Shown: positions 43,201 through 55,473 of the stretch, in pieces
How the letters are laid out: the number at the start of each line of letters is the position of its first letter
Numbering within the stretch: position 1 is the stretch's first letter
Assembly (NCBI RefSeq): GCF_048544455.1
Contig: NC_133536.1
Coordinates: 170,582,325-170,646,324, forward strand
Length of the DNA stretch: 64,000 nt
Direction: 5' to 3'
Source: Silene latifolia
Taxonomy: Eukaryota; Streptophyta; Magnoliopsida; Caryophyllales; Caryophyllaceae
The notes under the pieces: model-generated
What the model was told of the DNA's origin: nothing
Database searches by the model: none
Seen by the model: only the letters and a program-made list of their open reading frames with translations
Translations under genes and position numbers: made by a program

Positions 43201-46200
43201 AAACAAATCTTGAAGTCCAAAGTTATAAATTGGTAACCTTGCGAACATCAGATGAGAGAACTGAGGAATTTCTGTCAGTTAAAAATACATTAAAACGACT
43301 GGTTGCTTCATCTATAGTAGTGTCATGACCCAGCATAGATAGGGCAAGCAAAATCCCCCCTCTTGTCAAGACTTCTAAGTGGCTCTCACCTGGTCTAGGG
43401 TCCCAACCAAGTTTCCTGAGGGAAAATGTAAACGAGAGAATACACGTAAAATACAAGAAAAACATGGAAATGGAAATCAAAGAGCTCTTTTCAAGAAATT
43501 AAGATACATCATACATGTGAAGATATCAGTTGACTACTGCAACCATCTATAATTCTATAAATTATCCTGAAAGATCCAACATTTAAGATCTTGCTTGTCA
43601 CTTCTTCCAATAGGATCTCAAAGAGAAGGATGAAAAATAGTGTAAGTCTGAAGTTATCATTAGGAGTTTCAAATTTGACAGTCATGTAGATTGTGATGAC
43701 AACAAGAAACTGCAATGGCACGAGTTAAAATCTGAAGACCCATGACTTTACTTCGTCCGCATAGTCAATTTCATATTGCCAATAGACTACAAAGAAAAAA
43801 TGGGAAACCACTCACATAAAAACAGGGGCGGCTTTAGGCGGGTGCACACCCCATTCGGGTAGAGACCTGTTAGCCCCCGGTTCGAATCCTGGTAGCTGCA
43901 TTTTATTTTATTTTTCAAAATTGGTTGATGAGTTTTGTATTGAAGCAAAATGAAATAGTTTTCCTATATAATTTAAGCGGTTGACAAGGCTTGAACCTAG
44001 ATCTTGATTGTCAAATACCAAGATCTTAACCAAGAGTTTTATTTAATAATGATTCCAAGTCCTATAACTTTTTCCAATTCCATGTATTAAATTATTATTA
44101 GAGATGAAATGTTAGAAAATCAAAATAAAGAGCTACAAGAACAAAACATTACACTACACCCTCCGTCCCAATCAATTTATTTTAATGAAAGGCAAGCGGG
44201 AGTATTTTTTTCTCTTACAAACAAAGACTTTTTGATATTTCTACAGCATGTTAGAATCCTAGATACATCGTCTTTCCCAAAAAAAATGTGGTCTCGTGAA
44301 GGACAATATATAATGTGAAATGTATTGAGGAAACAATTTGTGCCAAATGGAGTTGGAAGTTCAAGACACATATATAGCCACCAATCCCCAGACTAGATAA
44401 GACACTTTAAATTTCTGAGGATATCTCCAGAGGGCACTTAAGAATTAAAAATATGCATGCAATATACTTACCTTGCTGGGAAAAGGAAAAGAGTGATGAA
44501 TATCTGCTTTACTGAGTCTAGTATTTCAGGAACAGCATCAGCTACTACTCTTACAAGTTGATGGCTAATCTGTTGGAAGAAATAAGATCAGAAAAAGAAA
44601 AAAAAAACTAACTGGATCAATTAAAAACAAGATTGACAAGGGAGACTTACATCTACTAGCTTCGACAGGACAATATAGTCAAGCTCAGCTCTGAACGAAC
44701 CAATTAAGGTTAGTAAAGAATGCAGTGGCTGCTGCACTCCCATGCACAGGGCATAGTAGTCGTCCAAAACACCTACCAGTGAGAATAACGCTTTATACTT
44801 TTTTCGAACAGTTAATATCTAAAATTTCATACGACAGAAGTAGTTACCGAATCTATCTGTAGCAGACAATAGATTGCTTTCTATTGCAGACCGGATTTGC
44901 GTTGTGAGTTTCTCATCATATTTTACTCGATAAAAACCAGCTTGATCCACATTAACTTTTACCCAAGCAGATTCTTTTACTTCAATTGAACCACACTTTG
45001 TTCTCAGAAGAAAAGTCTGCTGATTATCATAGGATCCACAACAAAGCACAATAGGAACATTCCACAAGCTTTCCTCGGGGCGTCCACTCAACAGAAATTG
45101 TGACTACAAACATGAAAATCGCTCAAATTTAGCAACGCCAAAACAATATAAATTAGCAGAAGTGGACTATGAAACCACCTGCACTAAAAATGAGAAAGCA
45201 AGAAAAGTTATAGGAACCTGCTCTATCTCCAGCTTTTGATCATTGAGTTTGACAGAAACAACGGGATAACCTTTCTGCTTTGTCCATGAATTCATTATGT
45301 CTCTTACAGGTTCATTGGATTCCTCCTCAAGTACAGCCCATAAGTCTTCTGTCTTCGCATTTGCGTATGCATATCTTTTTATATATGAAGCAAGCGCCCT
45401 CTGATTTTACAAATAAGATACACAAGAAATAACGATATACAAAATACCATTAGCAAACATACCAATTCTCTTAAATATTAGTCCATAAGTCGATCATAGT
45501 AAATTAAAATATCATCAAGGTTGCTTTAGGGGGAAATAGAGGGAAGAGGAAGCAAGCAAGAAGTCTTGTATGAATAACAATAGGAAGCCATGGGAGACTG
45601 AGAGTAGAAGGGGAAGAGAATCATGGATTCATTATCCTCTTTCTATCTTCGCTTCCTCCATTTCTTTGGTCATTCAAATTGTCTATTTTCTATCCTCTCC
45701 CTTTCCCTCAACTGTTCCTAACTTAACAAAACTATAAAGCACATAACCCTACTGACATTACTGCGTATAATGAACTTACTTTGAGGAGATTGGGGGGGAG
45801 GAAGGGTTAAATTGAAGCAGTTATGTTCTAAATGCACACCTGAAAATGGTCAGCTCCTAGATAATGATGCAGCATTCGAATCACAGCAGCACCCTTGCTG
45901 TAACTAATTCTATCAAAGATTGCAATGATCTCATGAGCATGGTTTAACTCCACCTGAAAAATTTCACTCTTAATTCTTGCCCATACTAGTGCAATACAAA
46001 AGGAGACGGACAACATTGCCAGATTCTAAGGACCTCAATAGGATGTGATTCACCAAGAGCATCGAGACATAGACCTTTGTTAGTCTCCTCGAGAAACTGG
46101 GTCCATGTCATCCATTCTGGGAATAAAGAATCGGTAGCTAAGCAGGCTACCTGAGAACACCAGTTGTACACTAAGCAATAGAATATTTATAAATATCAAA

Positions 46201-49200
46201 TGCAGAGATAAATGAAATACTTTACTAAAGAATATACCCATGTAGCAAACCCTTCATTCAGCCATAAATCAGTCCACCACTCCATAGTTACTAGGTTGCC
46301 AAACCATTGATGAGCTAATTCATGAGCAACAGTATCAGCCACCTTCACAAGAACAAATAATTGGTAACTGACACAAAGAACGCACCTTCTAAATATCATC
46401 ACACCAAGCACAAGAGGATAAATCTTACGATCTGTTTATCTTCAGCAGAAGAGAGTTGCTCGTCATACAAAAAATAATTCTCTTGGTATGTGACCAGTCC
46501 ATAATTCTCCATAGCTCCAAAAGCGAAGTCAGGGATTGCAATCATATCCAATTTAGATAATGGATATGGTACATTGAAATACCTTTTTGGACAGAAAAAG
46601 GGTTTCAAAAACTAAATGAGAGTTGAATATAAGACTTCTAGCACTACCATAAACTTATCTTTAATCAGATCAGAAAACAATCAGACTCTAACGAAAATTG
46701 ATCAATTCATACCGGCATACCCCATGTGGCTTCAAAAAAAATTGATCAACACATCAAAATATATTTGATAGCTTACTTCTTGTATAGATCTAGAGTCTTC
46801 ACAGCAACTTCCAAAGCGAATTTCCCTTGGTTTGCCTTCCCGGCTTGACTATAGCATCGTACCCTAACACCTTCACGAACGTAAAAATATATGAGAAAGT
46901 CCGTGTAAAACCGTTTTAACATGTAAAACCAATAAATAAAAGGTATCGTAAGTAGTTACTTTAGGAATGTTTTAACTCTATTTAACTACCGGTTTTACAC
47001 TAATCCTTATGTAAAACTGTTTTATACAAGTAATTTCCAAAATATATGGACAAAGGCGAGATCATCAAACAATGAAACCAATACTACACTGATGCCTTAA
47101 AAGCTCCTGCTATGGCTAGGTAAAGTACGAGGGACAGAAGCGTGCAATTTTACTGATGTGTTTAATATACAGAAAGCGTCCTTACCGCAGGGGGTATGAT
47201 ATTAGTGTCAATATATGCAACATACAAATGTACATACCATCAGATGTATGCCCTTCAACATGGTCAAATAGGCCCACCACAATCGCAACCAAATATGTAG
47301 ACATAATTGGCGACTCCTCAAAGTAAACTGTCTTGAAACTCCCTTGCTCTTTTTCTTCAATAACATGCATGTTAGAAAGAGCTATGACCTCACATGATAC
47401 ATCCAATGTAATCTTGAACGTAGCCTGAAAATAATTTTAAACCTGTAAGAAAAATAAATTGGGTTTTTCTATATGGCATTCCTGTGTTTTTTCGAATTCT
47501 ACGTGCTACCTCTAGGTTTTTGAAAACATTGGTGTACCCCTAAACTTAGTAAAATATTCTTAAAATACCCAAACTATTAAAAATCAAGTTTTTAAACAGT
47601 TAAATTTTGTAAAGAAAATATGTTTACGATTGTATAAACGATATTTATGTTAATGACATGACAAATTATTGCAAAAAAAAAAAAAAAAAAAAAAAAATCA
47701 AAAATGCATAGACTAGACATTTAAAAGAGGCGGATTAGAGCATTTTGGGTATTTTAAGATGTTTTCGTTAAGGTTAGGGGTACCACTTATATTTTTGAAA
47801 AGTGAGGGGTACCACGTAGAATTCGAAAAAAAATACAACTATACAAGGGTACCATGTAGAAAAGTGAGGGGTAACATTACAGTGATTCAAAGAAATGCAT
47901 CTTATATGGAGCCATACAAAGATATGGTCTCGACAAGATAGGAGTCTAGGACAGTATGTTCGATGACAACCATGGCAGTAGCTTATCGTTTATAGACAAA
48001 CTATGGCAGGAGCTTACCAATTTACAGACAACGAGGAATGATGTGTTATGGAATTCGAATATGGACTAGAGTTTGTCTTTTAGAGAATTAGAGGCATAGG
48101 CTAAGTATGAAGGTTAGCGATAGGGTGAATACTCTGTCTCTTACTGGATGTACATAGCTGGTTACTTGAATGCTCTAAGTCAGGATCTTGGATAATGACT
48201 CCTCATGTTGATTTTACTGACTACTGAGTCTACCATAAGCTAGAACTGTTTGGCCATGATAATGAATGCAATCATCACTTGCAGAAAACCGTTGAGAGTC
48301 AATGAAGAATGCTGCCACATGTCAGTCATTGTACATAGCAACATCAATTTGGAAGAGATGACGGGGGCGGGAGTTCATTTTGGTCATGGTACTCGAAAAT
48401 TGGATCCCCGAATGTCACCTTATATCTTTGCAAAATGGCCATCTGCATTTAGTTCTAGCACTACGAAATGATAGCATCAATAATTTGGTTTCAAGACTTT
48501 TAACTACATCCCCTCGTTGGAGCCGCTTCGCACTATAAGTCGATACTTCGTATTCTCAGAATCAGAAACAAAGCAAACAAGTAATTGCCAAACTGGTCCT
48601 TGTGTTACTCCTTTTGGACACTATGCAAAGATATTTTTCTTTAAATTCTAATACTTATCCTCCAGTCCCAGTCAGACTGCTCCAACATAATCTACGAATC
48701 TTTCCATTAATTGAAGATGTTTGACACAAAAACTACAACAACAGTGCCTTAAAGGCTCCCTTCTACGGCGAGGTAAAGGGTATCTAGTGGATTCAACATT
48801 ACATCTGTGTTAAAAACACAGTGAGTCTATGTTGAAGATGTCTTAATTAACTAGTGTATGCAGCATCTTCCAGTACAACAAAAATACTCGTGCTGTCTAT
48901 TTGGAACTACAGTTTAGTACTACTCTTCTTGAAGATTTCCTTTCCATTAATGCTTATTGTCAGGAAATCAAGCGCTTGGTTGACCAACTTAGTAATGTTG
49001 GCGCCCATCTTCAATCAAAGACAGTTCTTGCAGCTGATAGCTCGATTGAATGAGAATTATGATGGCGCCGTCACAATTCTCCAACAAACCAATCCGCTTC
49101 CCGACTTATATGCGGCTCGATCAAGACTCATTCTAGAAGAAACTTGCAAGGCTAAGCAGGTAAGTGCCGTCTCTTGCTCTACTTGCACACCTCTCATTAC

Positions 49201-51769
49201 CAACCATTCATTTGATGACTATCACCAACCTAGCAACACATCAAATTCTGTAACCCGGAACAATTCCTGTCATCGGGCAAACCGGAATAATTCTTGTGGG
49301 ATGCAGAATAGTCGCAATTGTGGTTGTGACAGTGGTGAAAAATACGCCAGTGGTGACCAGTCTCAGCCGTGGCAGTAGCAATGCCAGGCTGAACAGCAGC
49401 AGACATCGAGAAGCACCCCTAATCCTCCTCAATGTACCCGTGCTCCGTCGTGGGCTGGATATCGTCCACAGTAGGTTCCTTGAGGACCATGGTCTGCACC
49501 CCCTGGATCTCTTGCGAATCGACTCCAACAGGTATATGCTGCTGCCCTGCTCCCCAAGGTACGCCCACCGATATCAAAGCGGTAATGCACACAATGATAT
49601 TAAATCAACCCGATAGCAATTGGTACATGGACACGATTGCATCCTTTCATATGATGGCTTCTCAAAGTAATCTCTCATCTTATTTTAAGTATGAGCATCA
49701 ACCGAAATATTATCATTGGTAATGATAGCGAAATTTCATTTGTGGTCTTGTACACTCGACTTAAACCCATCTTACGATAAAACATTATGCTTTTCTGAAT
49801 ATCAAGTCCATATCTTTAGGTTTTAAAAATCCAAGACAGCTTTTATCTTTTTATCAGTTGAACAATGCTTGCTTTCTTACAGGCTACCATGATAAAAGCT
49901 GCCAAGAAATGTTTTTTTAAGGAAATAAAAATAAAAATAAAAACTCCTAAAAGCTAAATTGATAAAGTGGGAAAGTAAACTCTTGGATGTTTGATACCCT
50001 GATTCTTCAAAACAGACCAAGTCTAGCATGTTGAACTCATTTACAATCTTGCTCCTACACTACAGGTCTCTGTTTTGCAGCATAAAAATGATTTTACGGC
50101 AATAAGTTGCTAACCATCTAAACTCTCACACTTGATTTGTACAGTTCAAAAGATAGGATAAGGCGACAGGCGACACTTAAAGCTATCATCACTTAACAGC
50201 TTGAATCACTTGTAAATATATGTGTTGTAGATTGATGTTTAACGAAAGCCAGACTCAACCATGCTCCATAGCAGGGTTTGTGATTTATTTTGACTAATTT
50301 AAAGTCAATTCCAATTTTACCTTGTCAGGGCTCAACAGTATTAACTTATGCAGATCATATACTGTGATTATACCAGTACTGAATACAGGAATACTATGGA
50401 CAAAACCCTATGTCCTCAAGGGTGATCAATCATTCTATCTATTTAACAGTAAGAACAGGATCACTGCGTTCACAGATTTTCAGCAGAAGAATCAAAATAT
50501 TCTCAAGCAAACCTCAAAAGGCGACAATGAAAAGAAAAAACAGAAGCAGTACCTTAAAAACAGGCTCATCCCAGCAAGGGAAACAGCGCCGTGCATCAGC
50601 AGGTTCAAACTGTGTAACAGCCAGGTTCCGCTTCTCCCCATTAACCTCGTACACACTGAACAAAAAAAAATACAATTCAAGGAAACGCTTGTTTGGTATT
50701 ATTGTGAGATGATCATTGCTACAAGATTGTTCTCCATCTAAACAAAGGTGAGTAGTGCCTAAGACGGCCTCACATGTCAGACCATGACAACCCCAAATAC
50801 TATTCCTCGTTTAAGTATATGTTTAATAATGGGTTGATCGCACGTGAAATAAATCTCATATAAATTTTTGCATATAAACAAGCAAACGAACTTAGAAGTA
50901 CTAAAATAAACAAAACCATATGATATATCCTAACAAAAGCATGCATATGTTCACATCCCGGAGATGCAAGCAGCGAATATTCTGGCTTCTGAAAGATCAA
51001 TACTCAAGTAAACATATACTCGGACCCGTAAACAAATGCCTGACACAAATGGAGTAGTAATTGTAATCAGCGAATGTACATGCGGTACATTCCAGATATA
51101 CATACGAGTATTCGACACATATCAAATACTCCTTGTACTCCGTACATGAGAACAGAGTATGGCGGATATACTTATAGGCGACCTTTTGACACTTCATTTT
51201 CATTTTAGATAAAACGAAGTTGAAAATTTTACGCAATATAACCAACCGTATCTGACACTCCGACATTCAAATTACAAGGAATGAAATTAAACCTTCGATA
51301 AAACCCTTTCATCCCATCATTCAACGTTCCTTGAAACGAAATCCTGAGCACACCAACTCCAATCGGAAGCTCCTTCCCAAAATCAATCACGAACACTTCA
51401 TCTTCCGCTATTAATTCCACTTCCGCTGGTCGCAAACCCTAGAAATTCACAATCTTTCATTTTTCCGCCATACTGAAAAAATCGAGAGAAAAAAAAAACG
51501 AATTTTAAACGAAGAATTACGATATAATTATAGACCTGAGAAGATGATTGAGGATGAAAGGAGAGAGAAGAATAATCGATGTTGAGGTCGGCGACATTGA
51601 GAACAAGGAAATTTGTAGTTGAAACGACATCGATGGTAATTGAAACGACGCCGTGGAAAATGCAGGAGATGAGGTCGGGTTTGAGATAAAGGTTGTAGCG
51701 TTTAGGGATTGCGAAATTGGGGAGACGAGATTTGGACATGAATTGGGGGTACGACGCCATTGTTGTCAT
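40280..51769 (-). CDS. APM1: Aminopeptidase M1 (puromycin-sensitive type, M1 family zinc metallopeptidase)
   Basis: Nineteen exons join in one frame to 867 codons: 51,536-51,769; 51,293-51,438; 50,553-50,655; 47,238-47,424; 46,777-46,870; 46,429-46,582; 46,238-46,342; 46,034-46,150; 45,840-45,953; 45,218-45,400; 44,848-45,103; 44,651-44,772; 44,472-44,569; 43,238-43,415; 43,007-43,121; 42,588-42,655; 42,437-42,511; 41,347-41,421; 40,280-40,459. M1 hallmarks are intact: G-A-M-E-N (about 277-281) and H-E-L-A-H (313-317) with the third zinc ligand Glu 336, giving HExxH-x18-E. Length and text match Arabidopsis APM1 (At4g33090). That enzyme removes N-terminal residues from peptides and is linked to auxin-carrier trafficking and cell-cycle progression. 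The start could be either of two in-frame ATGs three codons apart. Intron 16 has a GC donor, and intron 3 is 3.1 kb with transposon remnants. Confidence 0.93.
40644..41128. mobile_element. Non-autonomous inverted-repeat element (MITE-like) in the last aminopeptidase intron
   Basis: The left end TAGGTAGCAC (then CGGACAC) and right end GTGTCCGTGCTACCT are inverted copies. The interior is rich in GTCGGACACG and GTGTCCGACAC. Flanks TCACACGC and TCACATGT would be an imperfect 8-bp duplication, which would suit hAT. No coding capacity is seen. It lies wholly inside intron 18 (40,460-41,346). Confidence 0.6.
41167..41189. repeat. Poly(A) tract
   Basis: A run of about 23 A residues inside intron 18 of the aminopeptidase gene. 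It may be a remnant of a retroposed tail, or simple slippage. Confidence 0.8.
43827..43905 (+). repeat. tRNA-like / SINE-like fragment in an aminopeptidase intron
   Basis: The stretch ends in GGTTCGAATCCTGG, a perfect Pol III B-box core (GGTTCGAATCC), preceded by GGGGCGGC... and followed by T-rich DNA. I cannot fold a complete tRNA cloverleaf from it, so a tRNA-derived SINE head or tRNA pseudogene is more likely than a working tRNA. Confidence 0.4.
47464..47864. mobile_element. Foldback (MITE-like) element in aminopeptidase intron 3
   Basis: The left arm TTTCTATATGG...TTCGAATTCTACGTG and right arm CACGTAGAATTCGAA...ACCATGTAGAAA are inverted copies over roughly 130 bases each. Further in, AAAATACCC pairs with GGGTATTTT. 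The centre holds an A-run (about 47,673-47,697). No protein is encoded. Confidence 0.65.
48845..49725 (+). pseudogene. copia gag-protease remnant in aminopeptidase intron 3
   Basis: The + strand carries a decayed UBN2-type gag: [23 protein letters not shown], then after a frameshift [12 protein letters not shown] and [10 protein letters not shown] Pro-rich spacer follows, then [12 protein letters not shown], a mutated copia protease site (D-T-G expected). Frameshifts and stops are numerous. It lies opposite to the aminopeptidase transcript and is spliced out with the 3.1-kb intron. Confidence 0.75.
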
Positions 51770-51925
51770 GGAGACATGGACTGATGGAAGTGAAGTTTTA
51801 CTAATCAGGACGATATTATTATTTTTTTTTTTTTTTTTTTTTTTTGGGTAAAAGGTAAGTTTATAGTCCTTTCAATTTTCTATTTTCTTTCTATTTGCTT
51901 TATTAGGATTTCCAAAGCGTAAATG

Positions 51926-52520
51926 TGTTAGTTTTATATGATGGGCGTATTCTCGCACCACGACCGAAGTCAACATATTGAAGAAGTCAAAGATATCCAC
52001 AAAGTCAACGTATTATACAAATTAACAAGCGACGCGGCTGTCGTCACTGTTATCATATCTTGTATCTCTACTGGGTAACTAGCCACCGAGAGGCATATCC
52101 GCGTACTCACATCCAAGTCCCCTCGATGGAGTCAACCAGCCACCGGCCGCCATGGGTCCCTCGGCCGAGGGTAGAAAGCTCTTTCCACCGCTTCGCCACT
52201 TGCCACTACGTGACAAAAGGTGAAAGTCTATAAATACTCCTCAATCCTCATTGAGAAAACGATCCACAATTCATCCTAAAACTCACTATTAATCTGGTAT
52301 AAACTCTCTTATCTCTCTACAATACACTTTGCCAACTAACACACAACTTAATCTCTTTAAGTTTACTGACTTGAGCGTCGGAGTGAGTACGCTCGGTACC
52401 AAGCCGAGCCCTCAGTTTGTTCATCTTAAACAGGAAAGAGCGAAAGGAAGAGACAAGTAAAGACGTCATTCTGCAAGCTTACGTGGTCACAAATCCTGCT
52501 CCGGAATTACACCCGGAACA
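51926..52520 (+). repeat. Probable solo LTR upstream of the aminopeptidase gene
   Basis: About 595 bp from TGTTAG to CCGGAACA, with TGTT/AACA inverted ends. A TATA-like CTATAAATACTCC lies near 52,228, followed by CTTGAGCGTCGGAGTG, a phrase I know from plant Ty3/gypsy LTRs. No coding region accompanies it. I could not find a matching target duplication, so the exact ends are uncertain. It lies about 155 bp upstream of the aminopeptidase start codon, transcribing away from it. Confidence 0.5.
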
Positions 52521-53560
52521 TTATAAATAAATAGTTTTTATTTTCCAACTTATTTACAGTCAAAATTCGAAAACTTTGAACAAATGAAAAGAAAATAGAT
52601 AGAACTAGGTTAGACCCGTGCATTAACTGCACGTCTTATAGAGTTATTTTTATTTCTATAAATTACATATATAATAGGGTATCTCATTGATTGTTCATTT
52701 TCCCCTCGTCAATGCATTTTGCTTTGACAAATAAAAAGTTGAAACTGAAAAATTAATTAAGATAATTGAGTAGCATGTTGACATTTATTTTTGAAAAAAA
52801 ATATTTTTTTTTATACCGCAAATAAGCTAATGATTTAAATTTATAAATCTTCTCAATTTTTTGCCTCGAAAATAATGAAAATGGTTTATAATTTTGTATT
52901 ATAGGAGTACCTAATATGAGTTTAATTATTCTCAAATAATAGCATCGGCTAAATATTTAGTTCGTAGGTTGATACAATTTTTTTTAATATTTAAATTAAA
53001 AATTATAGATTATTAGAGTTAGTCAAAAAATATAATTTGATGAAAAAATTAATTTTAATGAAAAGATAATAATTTAATGAAATAAATTATCATAATTATT
53101 ACCTTCCTTACTTAGTTAATGTATATATAGTTACTTTATTTAAAAAGATATTTTTTTGAGGGAAATTTGTGAGGATGCTTATTCATTTAGTAGCAATTAG
53201 GGGATGATTGATCACCCTTGAGGACATGATGATCTCGAAATTACTGAGTTGGAAATTGATGTTGCCTATCCTCAAGGGTCCTCAAAGGTTTTGACCCTTT
53301 GTTATCTATGATACGTTGTCCGCATCATCTCGATTTTTTATTCTACTCAAACTATGTTTAAATCTGTGAAATTCACGGGTTTGTTTTTAAAGTTTTAAAT
53401 GTATATAGTTAATAATAGCGAAGATATATTGATTTACTTAAGTGATTAATTTCGAATTATTAATCATACATGAGACATCATATGATGTGTCTATTACCAT
53501 GGTTTAAGACTTATAATAAAATTAGTACATACTCCATATTTAATTATTCATAGTTAGCCC
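52521..53560. other. AT-rich intergenic DNA
   Basis: No gene is seen. The phrases CCCGTGCATTAACTGCACG (near 52,615) and CACGGGTTTG (near 53,377) could be the ends of a decayed inverted-repeat element, but the match is short. Confidence 0.4.
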
Positions 53561-53561
53561 G

Positions 53562-53735
53562 TGGCGGATCCAGGATTTAAATTTAAGGGGCCAAAAAATT
53601 TGAAGGGGGCAACCGGTTAATTATATAAGGTATACTAAAAAAAAAGCAGAAAATTTAACTTAAAATTCCGAAAATCTTGACCGTCGGGAAGGGCGAGGGC
53701 CCCTACTAACCCCCTAGCTCCACCATTGTCCATAG
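53562..53735. mobile_element. Small MITE/SINE-like repeat
   Basis: It begins GTGGCGGATCCAGGATTT and ends CTCCACCATTG, giving short inverted ends (GTGGCGGA / TCCACCAT). The interior has GGGGCCAAA and AGGGCCCC. It resembles a common plant repeat that starts GTGGCGGA and ends in its complement. Family unknown. Confidence 0.45.
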
Positions 53736-53846
53736 CACCATTTATTTATGTACGGAGTAATATAGTCGTACAATAAAATTAGTGTAAGGCCCTGTTTTTT
53801 CTGGATTTTTAGAACTGAACTGGACTTAACTGAATTGAACTGAACT

Positions 53847-54974
53847 TGATGCGTGCATTTTATATAGACTTTTTGTACCATATATGCACGCATTTCTATG
53901 CATTTTGAGTAGTGTTTAGCTACAAATGTCCCCCGAATAGTTCACTTTGGTTTGTCTTGTATTATTTGCAGGTATGAACCGAAGAGGAGAATAATCAAGC
54001 TTAATATGTGTCCTGATGCATGCATTTAGGAGATGAGTTGAGTCGGAGTTTAGAAACTACTGTTTGGTGATGCGCGTAGAAGTAAAGGAGCTAGGCGAGC
54101 AAAGGAAGAGCTTCATATTACTAGTGCCTACTTTGAATAGCCATATCTCGAGTTATACAAATGATAATCAAGTGATTCCAATTGGAAATGAAAATTTATC
54201 TTCTTAGCTTTCCAACGCCACCAAAAACGCCTGATTTGCCCAAATAACGAAGAAATGGCGGCCGTTTGAAGTTCAGTGCGCGAAGCCGGAATTACGCGCT
54301 GAACATTGCTCGATCGAAGGGTTAATCTACTCGATCGACCCCTTTAACCACTCGATCGACCACCTAGTCTACTCGATCGGGCACTTAAGTATTCGATCGA
54401 CCACTTTTGAGCACTTTACTATTCAATCGAGAGCTTTTTGGGAATATACCTCTCGATCGACTAACTTATAGTTGGTCAATCGAGCAAATCAAGTCTGACG
54501 CAGCATATTTCAAGTCGAGACCTTTTAATTTTATCTTATAATAATTATCTCTTACAAATAAGAGATTATTAGGTCATTTAGGTGACCTCATACCACGACA
54601 TATGAGTAGATTAGTTTAGTTTTAGTACGGCGTTGTTCCCTCTCTCTATTTTCCGGGATCAAAACTCTGTAATTTCTCCCCCTTTATTCTTTAGTTTAAT
54701 TCTTGTTTTTATTATCCCTTGCATCTCTTAATCTCTACTCTCTTAATCTTTGTTCTTCTCTAATTTCTCTTTAATTATTTTATGTTGTTGTTATTTAATT
54801 CTCTTTATAATATACTTGATTTAGTTATTGCAATCGTTACAGTTAGTTTCTTTGTTCCAATCATGTTTAGCTAATCCTCTCGCTGGGATTTAGGGGAATC
54901 AATGAATAGACGATAGTTGCTAAATAGGATTGCAGATCTATTGCTGTTATCATTTCATTGTTGTTATAGGTAGC
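53847..54974 (+). repeat. Athila-like LTR fragment
   Basis: It starts TGATGCGTGCATTTTATATA and contains an AT-rich transcript-like second half (TTAGCTAATCCTCTCGCTGG near 54,870) of the kind seen in Athila-type Ty3/gypsy LTRs. It is cut at 54,974 by the TGTGGACA end of a different LTR. Within it lies an array of CTCGATCGA motifs. The assignment is from sequence style and is tentative. Confidence 0.45.
54309..54484. repeat. 21-bp phased CTCGATCGA array in the Athila-like LTR
   Basis: Motif starts at 54,309, 54,330, 54,351, 54,372 and 54,392 are spaced 21, 21, 21 and 20 bp. Three more diverged copies lie near 54,422, 54,452 and 54,476. Each is CTCGATCGA or one or two mismatches away. Confidence 0.9.
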
Positions 54975-55293
54975 TGTGGACACGGGCCCACGGGTTCGCT
55001 TGGGAAAACAAGCTTTGCATTTGTGGAGTCGCCACCAATTTATTGTGGAAAATTGGAAACCGTTCGAATACCTCGTGTCATGTCAAGACACAAAGTAATG
55101 ACATAGACACTAAGAACTCATTACCCTTAGCATTCCATGTCTAGAATGACTCTCGTGGATGCCAATGAACACGGATGTTCACAGAGATCTGGAGTAAGGG
55201 GTGATGATACGTATTAGGAAGCTCTTTTGATCGAACACCTAATCCCGCCAGCCTCGATAGCGGTCTCTACTAATGATTAGGGAAAATCATCTA
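54975..55293 (-). repeat. Tat-related LTR, left piece (split by the chromovirus)
   Basis: Begins TGTGGACACGGGCCCACGGG and then follows the Tat LTR at 5,562 closely, e.g. GTTCGAATACCTCGTGTCAT and the passage to TAATGATTAGGGAAA. Overall it is clearly a diverged relative, not a copy of the same element. It breaks at ATCTA (55,289-55,293) and continues at 63,597. Confidence 0.85.
55289..55293. repeat. Target-site duplication ATCTA, left copy (chromovirus)
   Basis: ATCTA precedes TGTAATACT at 55,294 and recurs at 63,597-63,601 after the other LTR. Confidence 0.95.
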
Positions 55294-55324
55294 TGTAATA
55301 CTCTGTATTTATATGTCTTGGGGG

Positions 55325-55473
55325 TACTCTATCGAGTAGCCCTTACTCTGTCGAGTAAGGGCAAGTTGCGGAATAAAACAGTTTCTGACCTGTTGGGTAC
55401 TCGATCGAGTAGCTGGGGCACTCGATCGAGTAGGGGGGTACTCGATCGAGTACCTTAGGTACTCGATCGAGTG
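55325..55473. repeat. CTCGATCGAG palindrome array in the chromovirus 5' LTR
   Basis: Two degenerate copies (55,325; 55,344) are followed after a 54-bp step by four good copies of (T/C)ACTCGATCGAGT(A/G) at 55,398, 55,419, 55,439 and 55,460. These are spaced 21, 20 and 21 bp. Confidence 0.95.

Noticed and set aside
43827..43905. Functional tRNA gene
   Set aside because: Only the T-arm/B-box region is convincing; no complete cloverleaf or anticodon arm could be drawn.
49241..49616. Overlapping frames on both strands in aminopeptidase intron 3
   Set aside because: They are out-of-frame readings of the copia gag-protease remnant.
51926..52520. Target duplication around the probable solo LTR
   Set aside because: The five bases before the start (with either possible TG) and after the CA do not match, so the ends or the solo-LTR reading may be off.
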